Notes: generated by a model from the letters alone, not told the origin. Positions 32,081 through 44,248 are shown, counted from the stretch's first letter. The stretch is DNA of 64,000 nt from Bufo bufo (GCF_905171765.1 NC_053390.1:142494968-142558967); one strand, 5' to 3'. Numbers and translations: made by a program.

Positions 32081-33738
32081 CACTGCTCAAAAAAATAAAG
32101 GGAACACAAAAATAACACATCCTAGATCTGAATTAATTAAATATTCTTCTGAAATACTTTGTTCTTTACATCGTTGAATGTGCTGACAACAAAATCACAC
32201 AAAAATTAAAAATGGAAATCAAATTTTTCAACCCATGGAGGTCTGGATTTGGAGTCACACTCAAAATGAAAGTGGAAAAACACACTACAGACTTATTCAA
32301 CTTTGATGTAATGTCCTTAAAACAAGTCAAAATGAGGCTCAGTAGTGTGTGTGGCCTCCACGTGCCTGTATGACCTCCCTACAACGCCTGTGCATGCTCC
32401 TGATGAGGTGGCGGAAGGTCTCCTGAGGGATCTCCTCCCAGACCTGGACTAAAGCATCTGCCAACTCCTGGACAGTCTGTGGTGCAACGTGACGTTGGTG
32501 GATAGAGCGAGACATGATGTCCCAGATGTGCTCAATTGGATTCAGGTCTGGGGAACGGGCGGGCCAGTCCATAGCATCAATGCCTTTTTCTTGCAGGAAC
32601 TGCTGACACACTCCAGCCACATGAGGTCTAGCATTGTCTTGCATTATGAGGAACCCAGGGCCAACCGCACCAGCATATGGTCTCACAAGGGGTCTGAGGA
32701 TCTCATCTCGGTACCTAATGGCAGTCAGGCTACCTCTGGCGAGCACATGGAGGGCTGTGCGGCCCTCCAAAGAAATGCCACCCCATACCATTACTGACTC
32801 AATGCCAAACCGGTCATGCTGGAGGATGTTGCAGACAGCAGAACGTTCTCCACGGCGTCTCAAGACTCTGTCACGTCTGTCACATGTGCTCAGTGTGAAC
32901 CTGCTTTCATCTGTGAACCTCATCCGGAGTGCACTGCCGAATTTGCCAATCTTGGTGTTCTCTGGCAAATGCCAAATGTCCTGCACGGTGTTGGGCTGTA
33001 AGCACAACCCCCACCTGTGGACGTCGGGCCCTCATATCACCCTCATGGAGTCTGTTTCTCACCGTTTGAACAGACACATGAACATTTGTGGCCTGCTGGA
33101 GGTCATTTTGCAGGGCTCTGGCAGTGCTCCTCCTGTTCCTCCTTGCACAAAGGTGGAGGTAGCGGTCCTGCTGCTGGGTTGTTGCCCTCCTACGGCCTCC
33201 TCCACGTCTCCTGATGTACTGGCCTGTCTCCTGGTAGCGCCTCCATGCTCTGGACACTACGCTGACAGACACAGCAAACCTTCTTGCCACAGCTCGAATT
33301 GATGTGCCATCCTGGATAAGCTGCACTACCTGAGCCACTTGTGTGGGTTGTAGACTCCGTCTCATGCTACCACTAGAGTGAAAGCACCGCCAGCATTCAA
33401 AAGTGACCAAAACATCAGCCAGGAAGCATAGGAACTGAGAAGTGATCTGTGGTCACCACCTCTAGAACCACTCCTTTATTTGGGGTGTCTTGCTAATTGC
33501 CTATAATTTCCCCGTGTTGTCTATCCCATTTGCACAACAACATGTGAAATTGATTGTCACTCAGTGTTGCTTCCTAAGTGGACAGTTTGATTTCATAGAA
33601 GTGTGATTGACTTGGAGTTACATTGTGTTGTTTAAGTGTTCCCTTTATTTTTTTGAGCAGTGTATTTCAGAAGAATATTTAATTAACTCAGATCTAGGAT
33701 GTGTTATTTTTGTGTTCCCTTTATTTTTTTGAGCAGTG
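32081..33738 (-). mobile_element. Tc1/mariner element (DD34E) with an extra third terminus
   Basis: Flanked by TA (32079-32080, 33739-33740). Terminal repeat CACTGCTCAAAAAAATAAAG. The left end is mirrored twice on the right: once at about 33636-33662, followed by TA 33663-33664, and again as a 74-bp block (33665-33738) that is the inverse of 32081-32154. So the standard element is 32081-33662 and the additional block is a displaced copy of the left end. The element lies inside ORF1 of the LINE and therefore inserted after it. Confidence 0.9.
32339..33365 (-). pseudogene. Tc1-like transposase (DD34E), single frameshift
   Basis: Cut-and-paste transposase. The N-terminal helix-turn-helix pair is intact ([20 protein letters not shown], then [20 protein letters not shown]), with a GRRR-type linker ([10 protein letters not shown]). 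One frameshift at about 32925-32935 separates this from the catalytic part, which begins in another frame at the first Asp (FTDESRF) and continues with the second Asp (IMQDNARPH) and the Glu (DLNPIEHIWD). Thirty-four residues lie between the second Asp and the Glu, hence DD34E. The rest is open to the stop at 32339. ATG 33365 is chosen over an upstream in-frame start because family members begin MRR. This is the best preserved transposase in the window. Confidence 0.9.
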
Positions 33739-34149
33739 TACATCGTGTACCCAAACCTAAAGGATTGGACCCACTACTGACACGTGACATAATAGCACGT
33801 ATCCACTTCTATCATATTAAAGATCAGTTTTTGAGGGCTCTGAGGCAAAATCCTACTCCTTCTCCGTCCTTCAAAGGAATCTCAGTTTTCCCTGACCTGT
33901 CTGCAGCCACGATGGCTAAAAGGACATTTATAGTATTCCCAGATAACAAGAATCCTTCGGGACCAGCAAATCCGCTATCGCTGGGGTTTCCCTGTTAAAT
34001 GATTGATATCGCATGATGGCAAACAACACGTCTGCAACTCTCCTCAAGAAGCAGCGCTTAATCTACACAAATGGGGATTACTCCCGGATTTTCTGCAGCA
34101 GGGGAAAGAAAGCGGGAACAAACCGTATAAGATTTCCTCTGAGTGGTAG

Positions 34150-34535
34150 ACTGTGTGACCTATTTACCTGCACTGTCCTTGCCTAGTTATTTGGATATCG
34201 GGAAGTCCGTATGCGTGAGTGACTACCATCCACTCTTATTTTCCTTCCCCCCTTTTAGTCTGCTTCACCATCCCAGCAGACATCCTTCTAACTTACAGTA
34301 CTTCACTGTAGTTTTGGGTGGGTTTTACCTATCTCCGTTCATACAGGTTCAATGTGTTTCACCTTTTTGCCAAGAATGCTCTACATTTTTTGTTTTTGTT
34401 CTGTTTTATTTTTACTAACAGTCAGCCATGAGATGTATTTTTCTAAAGATACCTATTATCACTGTGCTTATGTATTGCGAGCTTATACTCTGAAGGTCTA
34501 TCCGCACTGTCCACTTCATTTCTTGTTATAGCATT
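34150..34535 (+). other. LINE inter-ORF spacer
   Basis: Non-coding segment between ORF1 and ORF2 of the LINE; pyrimidine-rich in its middle part. No other element was seen. Confidence 0.55.
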
Positions 34536-37500
34536 ATGGGGTTAAAAATTTTCTCTAATAATGTGGAGAGGCCTGAATTCCCCATTCAGGCGGTCTCAAC
34601 TTTGGTCTGATATTGCAAAATCTAGATGTGATGCGGCCCTAATACAGGAAACCCATTTACTGGAGAAGGACCAGCATAGGTGTGCACACCGTCTTTTCCC
34701 CTTTATGTTTTTTTCTCAGTCAGTTAAAAAACCTAAAGCGGGCACACTTATTGGGGTTAAATCCTCGGTAGCATTTACTCTCCACAGATGTATTACAGAT
34801 AATATTGGCTGATATGCTATTTTAGTTTGCTCTATAGAAGAAGCTATGTATACTATAGCATCTATGTACGCACCCAATGTACGACAGAGGTCTTTCATTA
34901 ATAAATTTTTCAAGAAAATTCGAGGAGTGGCCAAGGGAGCAGTGATATTGGGAGGTGACTTTAATATTCCGATCAATGCGGATATTGACTGTTGCATGGC
35001 CCTAGGTGTTAGGCAGGAAGATTTGCACTCTCTCCTAAGCACCACGCCATTTCATGATATCTGGAGGTATCGTCATGGAGGGGAACGAGACTACACATAT
35101 GCCTTGTCGGCCCATTTGTCGCAATCCCGTATTGACTATTTCCTGATATCCAGAGATATTTTACATAAGGCAGTTCAGTCGGATATTGGATGCGCCACCT
35201 GGTCTGACCATGCTCCCATAACCCTAGTATTAGATACAGGCCTACCCAGTCGATCTCCTCCTCAGTGGAGACTGAATCCTTATTTACTTAAGAGTGAACA
35301 GAGAGTTGAGGAATTTCGAGCTAAGTTACAAGACTTCTTTTCCCTCAATGAAAGCACGGAAATTTCTCCTTCAACTTTGTGGCTTACCCACAGGGCGTAC
35401 ATGAGAGGGATCCTATTACAGTAGGCTGCTCGCCTTAAGAGGAGCAGGGATCAACAACTGACGGAAGTGCTGTCCACTCTGGATGCAGCAAATAAACTTT
35501 ATAAACAGGCCCCATCTCCCACTAACCTACAGGCCCTCCAGTATGCTCGGTCGTGTTTAAAATCTCTGTTCCTGTATAAACATGAAAGGGTTTTACGTCG
35601 ATTGAGAACCTCCTTTTATCACATGTGAGACAGAGCAAGCGCGCTTCTCGCTAATAGGCTTAAACGCAGATAGGCACATTACGGCATGATGTTTTTACAT
35701 TTACACACCCACAAGAAATAACTAAGGGCTCTTTCACACCTGCGTTCTTGTCTTCCGGCATAGAGTTCCGTCGTCGGGGCTCTATGCCGGAAGAATCCTG
35801 ATCAGGATTATCCCAATGCATTCTGAATGGAGTGAAATCCGTTCAGGATGCATCAGGATGACTTCAGTTCCGGAACGGAACGTTTTTTGGCCGGAGAAAA
35901 TACCGCAGCATGCTGCGCTTTTTGCTCCGGCCAAAAATCCGGAACACTTGCCACAAGGCCGGATCCGGAATTAATGCCCATTGAAAGGCATTGATCTGGA
36001 TCCGGCCTTAAGCTAAACGTCGTTTCGGCGCATTGCCGGAGCAGACATTTAGCTTTTTCTGAATGGTTACCATCGCTGCCGGGACGCTAAAGTCCTGTCA
36101 CCCATGGTAAAGTGGAGCGGGGAGCGGGGGAGCAGCATACTTACCGTCCGTGCGGCTCCCGGGGCGCTCCAGAGTGACGTCAGGGCGCCCCAAGCGCATG
36201 GATCATGTGATCGCATTGGACACGTCATCCATGCGCATGGGGCGCTCTGACGTCATTCTGGAGCGCCCCGGGAGCCGCACGGACTGTAAGTATACCGCTC
36301 CCCCGCTCCCCGCTCCTACTATGGCAACCAGGACTTTAATAGCGTCCTGGGTGCCATAGTAACACTGAAAGCATTTTGAAGACGGTTCCGTCTTCAAATG
36401 CTTTCAGTACACTTGCGTTTTTCCGGATCCGGAGTGAAATTCCGGCAAGGGGAGTGCACACCGGATCCGGACAACGCAAGTGTGAAAGAGGCCTAACACG
36501 TTTGCCTTATACTATAGGCACTTATACAATCTTAGTGAGGATACTTCTGTCCCTAAACCGACTGAAGAAGGCATAACATCCTTTTTAAACTCACTGAGCC
36601 TCCCCTCCTTAACTAGCGAGCAACTATTAGCTCTGAACCAGCCCATAGCTGATGATGAGGTTCTCCTGGCTATTAGGAACACCCCCTTAGGTAAAGCTCC
36701 GGGACCGGACGGCTTTATTTCTAATTATTATAAGACTTTTCAACAGCAACTGATCCCTTATTTGACTTCTTTATTTAATAGCTTTCTTTCTCCTAAGGCT
36801 ATACCTCCTGATATGTTAACAACCACGGTAGTTACAATGCCGAAGCCGGGCAAAGCCCCTGACGAGCCATCCAATTTTCGACCCATATCTTTATTGAATG
36901 TGGATTTAAAGCTCTTTGCAAAAATGTTGGCCTCTCGCATTAACAATTACCTCCCTTTTCTGGTTGACTCGGATCAGGTAGGTTTCATACCCGGAAGGCA
37001 GTGCAGAGATGGAACCAGGCGCATGCTCAACTTGATACAAATGGTGGGAGAATCCAGGGACCCCACAATGTTTCTCTCACTTGATGCTGAAAAAGCATTC
37101 GATAGAGTGCATTGGGGGTTCCTGGAACAGGTTTTGGGAAAATTTTGATTTGAAGGTCCCATATATACGGCCATAATGGGTCTATATACCAAACCCTCTG
37201 CTAGAGTATTAGCCTCTGGTTTTGTCTCTGACTCATTTCAAATTTCAAATGGCACTCATCAGGGGTGCCCACTGTCACCGTTAATTTTCGCTTTGGTTAT
37301 AGAACCCCTGGCGTCCTACATCCGATCCTGACCACAGATTATGGGGATTTCAGCTGGTGGCTCCTCACACGTGATTGGTCTTTATGCAGACAATGTAATT
37401 CTGACCTTAACAGGTTCAGAACAATCCTTAGCTGCTGTGCTGGACATCCTTTATATGTATTCACAATGCTCCTTTTATAAGTTAAATGAAAGGAAGTCCA

Positions 37501-38999
37501 AGGTTTTGGCCTTCCATATACCAGATGACACCAAACCTAGTCTCCAGGCAAAATATCCTTTTCAGTGGGTTGACAGTTCCATCAATTACTTAGGAGTGGA
37601 ACTTGCTCATTCTGTACCGAAGACCCTATCTATAAACTTGAGTAATCTAAGGGCTGAGCTTAAAAGAGATTATATTAAAATTTCTCAGATTAATTTATCA
37701 TGGATTGCTCGTATTAATGCTGCTAAGATGTCTGTATTACTTTAGATGTTTGCCATTACTAATATCTAAGAAACAGATTGCACAACTCCAGCTTGACCTC
37801 ATGAACTTCATTTGGGACAATAAGCGACGTAGGATATCTAAAGGCGCGCTTCACCCCCCTATTAGATGTGGAGGTTTGGGAGTCCCAGACTTATATAAGT
37901 ATTACTTGGTGAATCTAGCAGAACAGGCATTTGAATGGGGGTCCCCGCTTAATATAGAAGAAACTTATGTGAGAGGTCGCTCCCTGACAGCCTTGCTTGC
38001 AGCTTGCAGTTTGAAAAGTTTTCACTACCCCCCCCCCCCCCCCCCCCCCGCTTCACACCATGCGAGCTACTATATTTGTGTGGGTACATCTTTTAGACTC
38101 AATTAAACTTTTTCATGTGCCACCTCACAAAGCCCCTATTACCGTGTTGGAATATCATATTCCTGACATGTCCCTAGCATTATGGCAGTCTAAAGGTATT
38201 CATCACCTTGGATCTTTATATGATAACTGTTCACTAGTTGATTTTGCAACTCTGTTTTACCAATTCCTTCAAATAAGGCACTTCCTAAACACTATATCAC
38301 CTCGGAGGAGTTCTAATACTGACTCCTTTCAACCCTTCTTATGTGGTTGTCAATCCCTCAGACCTAAATTGTCCGCTATCTATGTTACTATCCTTCCCTC
38401 AGTTCTGATGGACAAACAACCATTTATGCTCCGTTGGGAACAAGAACTCGGGAAAACATTTACTATCCGGCAATGGAACATGGCTCTATATTAGTCCTTT
38501 AAATGTTCCAATTGCATCAATCATGTTGAGCAGGTTAGACGAATCCAATTGCGCTGGTACCTGACGCCCAACAGATTGGCCCACTTAGTTCCCGGATATT
38601 CCTCACTTTGCTGGAGAGGCTGCGGTGCAGTGGGAACTCCCCTTCATATGTGGTGGGCTTGTCCCTCAGTCACCTCATTTTGGTCTAATATTAAAGAGCT
38701 TCTCAAAGAAGTCACATTAGACGATGTGAGCCTTTCTCCTGAATTAACAATTCTAGGAATTGGATTGGCAGATATTCCTTTTGCATCGCGAGGGATTACT
38801 GCACATGTTTTAGCGCTGCTCGCAACATCATTGCTCGCCAATGGAAACTGGCACAGCCCCCGTCAATAGCTGCAGTTGTGCAATCGGTTTATGAGCACAT
38901 GCATTGTGAATTAACCTTTGCGGTTACCTCTAGAATACGGACATATAACCAATAGGTCTCTTGGCTGTCTAGCCGCTATGCCTCTCCTTTGCCTACTTG
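34536..38999 (+). pseudogene. L1-type ORF2: endonuclease - reverse transcriptase - Cys-rich domain, broken
   Basis: An AP-type endonuclease (ALIQETHL; GGDFNIPI at about 34950; SRIDYFLIS; TWSDHAPI at about 35200) and a reverse transcriptase ([58 protein letters not shown]). The active site reads LYADNVIL (about 37380-37403), with Asn instead of the second Asp. A C-terminal Cys-rich motif CWRGCGAVGTPLHMWWAC follows (about 38611-38664). Stops at 34810-34812, 35422-35424 and later, several frameshifts (near 34555, 37145, 37320, 37745) and the MITE at 35726-36493 interrupt it. The 3' limit is approximate. The start ATG at 34536 gives a family-like N-terminus (MGLKIFSNNV), with a frameshift soon after. 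Confidence 0.88.
35726..36493. mobile_element. PIF/Harbinger-type MITE inside LINE ORF2
   Basis: A 768-bp element with inverted ends GGGCTCTTTCACACCTGCG and CGCAAGTGTGAAAGAGGCC flanked by TAA (35723-35725 and 36494-36496). Three-base TWA duplications are typical of PIF/Harbinger. Inner inverted repeats are extensive (ccgtgcggctcccggggcgctccagagtgacg near 36147-36178 is mirrored near 36252-36285). It is non-coding and GC-rich compared with its host. Confidence 0.85.
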
Positions 39000-39210
39000 T
39001 CTACTTTAAATGTTCATTACTTCGATGCTATTTTGTCTCTGGATCATCTTTGCCCATACACTCATGTACAAAGCCAGTGATGATCGCTGTACATTCATGA
39101 TCGCCTCTGTATATGACTGTTATTACTTTTGTATTTGCCTTGCTATTATTGCTGTAACTCCAGCAAACATGTTTTCCAATTGAAACTTTAATAAAAACTT
39201 ATTGACAACC

Positions 39211-39229
39211 TTAATAGGATATCTGGTGG
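39211..39229 (+). repeat. Right 19-bp target site duplication of the L1-type LINE
   Basis: Exact copy of 31571-31589. Confidence 0.92.
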
Positions 39230-40146
39230 TTATTGGCTCGAAGGGTCAGCTCAAAATGAAATTATCTTCTTCTAGACCTCAGTTGCTCTGTCTTATTAGA
39301 AGTCCATTATTTTGTCTGAGCTTAGGCTTACCGGAGGATTCTCTGGTATTCTGGTGTGCCAGCTCCACCCCGGTCAATGCATTTCAAGTGATAATATTGA
39401 ATGGAGAAAACGAATGGCTATCCTACTTAGGATATGTTATATGTGCTTCCATTATAATGTTGCATATAATAATAATTAAGCATATAAAAAAAGTTACAAA
39501 TAATATAATCCGCCTCACTCTTCCATTAAAACTGTTAAATATGTTTGAATATATATTTCTTCTTATTTTTGTTTACTGATATTGTGTAGCATCGCGCACA
39601 GATTATTCATTCACTCCAGGGGCCCAGGTTCAGACTTTCACAGTTTGATGTAATGCTAGTATCGACCCACTCCATTAGGCTCCACTTATATTAATGGTTC
39701 AAAAAAGCACTATTGTATGAACTGGGTCTTACAATCTAATAATCTTTGACACCCGGAATATTGCTGTACAGGTTATATAGCTGTATCAGTCTTACTTTCA
39801 TGACGGATACAGTATAGAGAATGAGAGACCTATAATAACCTTATCATACTGAGAGCTGTAAGCTGTAAGGACAGTTCAGTCCTTTTATTGCTGTCATTAC
39901 AGGGCAGCACATGTAGAGGCTTGACAAGGTCTAATTTGACATTTGATGAGTGGGATGAATTTTGGCAGGAAGAGAACAATTATCAGAATTTGAGGAATCG
40001 TGACTCTTAGATGACTGAGATCTTTAAGTGCAGCAACAAGATTCTACATGGAGGTCCCGGGAGGTAGGCTGTAGTGTCAGCACTAAGCTGAGGACAAATG
40101 CTCATGACACAGTGAGGTGGGTGCAATGTATTTATATTATGCTGAA
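39230..40146. other. Non-coding stretch
   Basis: Presumably the DNA that flanked the LINE target site. I recognise no gene or repeat in it. Confidence 0.4.
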
Positions 40147-40150
40147 TTAA

Positions 40151-40629
40151 AGGGCATCTGTCAGCAGTTTTGTACCTATGACACTGGCTGACCTATTACA
40201 TGTGCACTTGGCAGCTGAAGGCATCTGAGTTGGTCCCATGTTCATATGTGTCCGTGTTGATGAGAACAATGATGTTTTAATATATGCAAATTAGTCTCTA
40301 GGAGCAACAGGGGTGTTGCTGTTACACCTAGAGACTCCGCCTTATCTGAAACTGCCGTACCCTCTGCATTTTGATGACACGGCCAGGTGTGATAATGTTT
40401 TCACTGCCTGGCCTAGTCAAAGTGGAGAGGGCACGACAGTTATAGAGAGAGCTGAGCCTCTCCCCCGTTGCCCCTAGAGGTTCATTTGCATATATAAAAA
40501 CATCATTTTTCTCAGCAATGTCGGGCACATATGAATGAACATGGGACCGACACAGATGCCTTCAGCTGCCAAGTGCCCATATAACAGGTCAGCCAGTGTC
40601 ATAGGTACAAATCTGCTGACAGATGCCTT
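40151..40629. mobile_element. TTAA-flanked long foldback MITE
   Basis: A 479-bp element between TTAA at 40147-40150 and 40630-40633, with ends AGGGCATCTGTCAGCAG and CTGCTGACAGATGCCTT. The two halves are inverse copies over at least 130 bp (ttggcagctgaaggcatctg near 40208 mirrors the right arm near 40555). Non-coding. The terminus is close to the fragment at 51792 (AGGGCAACTATCAGCAG). Confidence 0.88.
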
Positions 40630-40730
40630 TTAAGGAATTGTAATATCAGGAATAATTGTGGTTATTGGAGAGAAAGGCATCAGGGAAATCCTCTGTGTGA
40701 CGTGGGTGTTACTGGGTGTTACTCAGGGTT

Positions 40731-41640
40731 GCCAACCGTCAAGAAAATTTCTGGACAGTCCATAAATATAGGCAACTTTTCTCCTGTGTCCATGAAAAAA
40801 ATAGATGTGTCTGTAATTTTTTTTTTAAGGCTGGTGGTACTTGACTAGTGGGGGCACAGACCAGAAGAGGTCTGTGTCCTGCACCGCATTGCTGACAGCG
40901 GAATGGAGGTAAGTATTTGAGTTAATTATTTTTGTTTGGCAGTATGTAGTTCGGCCGCAATGTGGGGGGGGGGAGTCATTATTTTGGAACTGGGGTAAAG
41001 CACTATGGGGACATTGGAGGCTCTAAAAAGGGTCATTTTTGTACTGGCACACATTATAAGGGGGGGCACTAGGGTGACATTCATTCTACCAGGGGCACTA
41101 AAAGGGGGTAACTTTTTTGTACTGGCACACATAAGGTGGCCCTTTATGTACTGGCACACATTATAAGAGAGACATTTGTACTGGCACACATTATAAACGG
41201 GGATTTTTATACTGGCACACATTATAAGGGGGCCACTATGGGGACATTAGTTCTACTGGGGGCATTAAAAGGGGATATTTTTTGTACTGGTAAACATTAT
41301 AAGGGAGCATTTTTGTAATGGCACAGATTGTAAGGGGGATTTATTTTACTGGAAAACATCATAAGGGGCCATTTTTTGTACTGGCACGCATTATAATGGG
41401 GAGTTATTACTACTGGGGGCATTATGGTTGGCTTTGTTATTACTGGGGGACTACAGAGAACATGATTACTAGTATGGACACTACGGGCATTATTACTTCT
41501 GGGGCAAAATAAGGGACATTATTACTATTAGGGGGAACTATTACCACATAGTGCACTCTTGCAGAAAATTATTACTATTGGTGGGAATTTTAGGAGGAAT
41601 GTTACAGTGGGGGGCACCCTGGCAAAGTATAAGCTTAGCA
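40731..41640. repeat. Dispersed repeat with degenerate tandem array, copy 2
   Basis: Second copy of the 26891-27800 family. It begins gggttgccaaccgtc (compare 7190), contains aatggaggtaagtatttgag near 40903 and then an array of degenerate units based on tttttgtactggcacacattataaggggg (41030-41420), ending in attattactactgggggca-type units. Confidence 0.7.
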
Positions 41641-42330
41641 CAATTATTTTTTGCTGGGCACAGTTATTTTTTAGGCCACTGTGTGTCAGTTATTATTGAG
41701 GATGGCACTATCTGTATGGTACTAGTATTTTCAGGGGGACTATTTTTGCAGTATATTATTGGCGAGCACAGTGGGCACAGTATTAGGGGTGGCAGGATGG
41801 GGTGTTCAGAAGGTGGGGAGGAGGATGGAAAAGTAGGAATCTATGTCTATGTGCCAAACTCTGCAGAGACGAGACATGGCTGAAAGAAATCATCATGATG
41901 GTCTGGTCCAAATTGAGAAGACAAGGAAAAGAGAACATCTACATCAGTGGAGACATCACTGGATGTAAGAGGTATGTGGTGCTGTATTACCCTGTATGTT
42001 TTCTAGAACTCCATGTAATGTTTTCCAAGAATGCCTTTAACACTAGGGCTGGAGGGGTAAGTTGAGAATTCGGCATAGGGGTGCCATTTCAGTTTTTTCC
42101 TCAAACAGCAGAAAGACTAGGTGCTCCCCTGAATGTAGTTCCAGAATTATTATTATTATTTTTAATGCAAGAATTTACTAAAATAAACATGTCAGGAGAT
42201 CTGACTCGTCCTCTGTAAAGGGGTTATCCCGTATAAAATATTGTATTGTATGGTTAAATACACACCATAATTCTAAACATTTTCCTGTTTATACTTATTT
42301 AAAAAAGAATACTTATATCCCCATATATTC
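41641..42330. other. Non-coding stretch
   Basis: Continuation of the dispersed repeat or its flank. It includes a probable TTAA-type MITE left end near 42216 (taaaggggttatcccgtataaaat). No gene was recognised. Confidence 0.4.
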
Positions 42331-42488
42331 CGGGAGTAATGTTAGTATAGCACCACCTGCTATTTCTTTTGAGCAGCCCTTTCCATGACCAATCAGTGAT
42401 GCCAGTATCAGATTATGCAGATCTATCTGGTAACAGCCAGTTAAACTGTATTGCAGACTATTGGCAATTAATTCATAAACTTCTATTA

Positions 42489-43410
42489 GGCCCCTTTCAT
42501 GCGGCGAGATTTCCGAGCTGAATCCGGACTCATTCATTTCTATGTGGCTGTGCACATGAGCGGTGATTTTCACGCATCACTTGTGCGTTGCGTGAAAATA
42601 GCAGCATGCTCCTCTTTGTGCGTTTTTCACGTAACGCAGGCCCCATAGAAATGAATGGGGTTGCGTGAAAATCGCGAACATCCGCAAGCGATTTTCACGC
42701 ACGGTTGCTAGGTGATGATCGGGATGGGGACCCGATGATTATTATTTTCCCTTATAACATGGTTATAAGGGAAAATAATAGCATTCTAAATACAGAATGC
42801 ATAGTACAATAGGGCTGGAGGGGTTAAAAAAATAATAATAATAATTTAACTCACTTTAATCCACTTGTTCGCGCAGCCCGGCTTCTCTTCTGTCTTCTTT
42901 TGTGAAGAATAGGACCTTTGATGACGTCACTACGTTCATCACATGTGATGGATCATGTGACGGACCATGTGATAATCGTAGTGACGTCATCAAAGGTCCT
43001 ATTCCTCACAGAACAAGACAGAAGAGATGCCGGCTGCGCGAACAAGTGGATTAAGGTGAGTTAAATTTCTTTCTTTTTTTTTTTTTTAACCCATCCAGCC
43101 CTATTGTACTATGCATTCTGTATTCATGCTATTATTTTTCCCTTATAACCATGTTATAAGGGGAAATAATACAATCTACACTACAACTAACCCAAACCTG
43201 AACTTCTGTGAAGAAGTTCGGGTCTGAGTACCACAGTCATTTTTTTATCACGCGAGTGCAAATCACATTGCACCCGCGCGATAAAAACTGAACATCGGAA
43301 CGCAATCGCAGTCAAAACTGACTGCAATTGCGTTCCTACTAGCGCGGGTTTGCCGCAATGCACCGAGACGCATCCGGACCTAATCCGGACACGCTCGTCT
43401 GCAAGGGGCT
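42489..43410. mobile_element. PIF/Harbinger-type MITE, TTA-flanked
   Basis: A 922-bp foldback element with inverted ends (GGCCCCTTTCATGCG; right end CGTCTGCAAGGGGCT) between TTA at 42486-42488 and 43411-43413. The second duplication copy (49865-49875, cttctataggaata) lacks it and gives the approximate empty site. Inner inverted repeats include ccgcgcagcc.../...ggctgcgcg around 42870 and 43030 and gacctttgatgacgtcac mirrored at about 42980. No coding content. Confidence 0.82.
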
Positions 43411-43413
43411 TTA

Positions 43414-43917
43414 GGAATAATAGAGGAATGGCACAACATAGAGTTATAAGAATAGATGCTCTAGATTTGATATTACATGGAGACTGTAACAGACATGTCA
43501 GGAGAGGGGATGAATGCAAAATCTTTTTCAAACCACTGATAACCAATGGTCTGAGAAATCATTGCTGAGGATCTGATGGATATTTCCAGATGACAAGCTT
43601 CATTTTTAGCTAGTGTCGGCTCTTTCGTTAGCAGTTTACTTTGCAGTATTACGCCTATTGTAAATGCACATGTCGCTACCAGCAGCATTTACATTTATCG
43701 ATCGTGCTGCTGAACACACAAGGTTTTTCAGCAGCAGAATCATTCAAGATTAAGGGAAGTCTGTCACTACATTTTTACACATTAGAGACGTCCTGTAGGT
43801 GACAATCACAGTTTCACAAACATACATTTTGGTTCCTTTGTTCATTTTCATAGCTACAGAAAAACAACTTTAAAAAACATGCAAATTAGTAGGGTGGTCC
43901 CCAAGGCTAATGGTGCT
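43414..43917 (+). other. Duplicated segment, middle block
   Basis: Matches about 49866-50357 of the second copy. It contains a TTAA-type MITE-like end at about 43751 (ttaagggaagtctgtcactac). The open frames are not protein-like. Confidence 0.5.
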
Positions 43918-44248
43918 TTGGCACTCCCCTCTACCGAAAGCCCTGCTCCCCCCCCCCCCTCCCCCCCCTCTGCATCCTCACTCCACTTCCTTCAGATTTC
44001 TATGTCAGCAACTCCCCAGTTGAAATCCGGCTCAGGAACACTTCTAGACTTCATAATTGTCTAAGTTTGAATTTCTCTACTTTTAATACAGATAGTAATA
44101 ACTCATAAAATGGTTATCAATCAACATTCCCCATATGTCTGCTTTATGTTGGCATAATTTTGTAAATGTCATTTTATTTTTTTAGGACGTTATTTTTTAG
44201 AAGCTACTCTTAAAAATTTCAACAAAATTTTCCAAAACCTTTTTTTAA

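Larger units (their letters stand above)
31721..34149 (+). pseudogene. L1-type ORF1 protein, split by a Tc1-like element
   Basis: RNA-binding ORF1 protein of an L1-group LINE. The N-terminal part (MGKLKKQQAPKKLTEFF) is Ser/Pro-rich and then predicted coiled coil (SIKEDISGALKELKRELHSL, about 31960-32020). The Tc1-like element splits the chain at a TA; the reading frame is in phase on both sides of the target site. The C-terminal part (33741 onwards) has the L1 RNA-binding domain signatures IIARIHFYHIKDQFL and FPDLSAATMAKR. A frameshift near 33940-33975 and a TGA at 34000-34002 follow, with recognisable similarity (LISHDGKQHV, LHKWGLLPDFL) to TAG 34147-34149. ATG 31721 is chosen because it is the first ATG of the frame and fits the family N-terminus. 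Confidence 0.82.
31590..39210 (+). mobile_element. Full-length L1-superfamily LINE (L1/Tx1 group) with nested insertions
   Basis: A complete LINE insertion: 5' untranslated region, ORF1 (31721-34149), ORF2 (34536 to about 38999) and a short 3' tail ending aataaaaacttattgacaacc without poly(A), all between perfect 19-bp target duplications. A Tc1-like element (32081-33738) sits in ORF1 and a Harbinger-type MITE (35726-36493) in ORF2. Without these the LINE is about 5.2 kb. A candidate polyadenylation signal AATAAA is at about 39190. ORF2 has stops, frameshifts and an active-site change, so it is inactive. Confidence 0.92.

Noticed and set aside
32634..33302. 222-residue open frame on the plus strand
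   Set aside because: It overlaps the recognised Tc1-like transposase on the other strand and has no family motifs.
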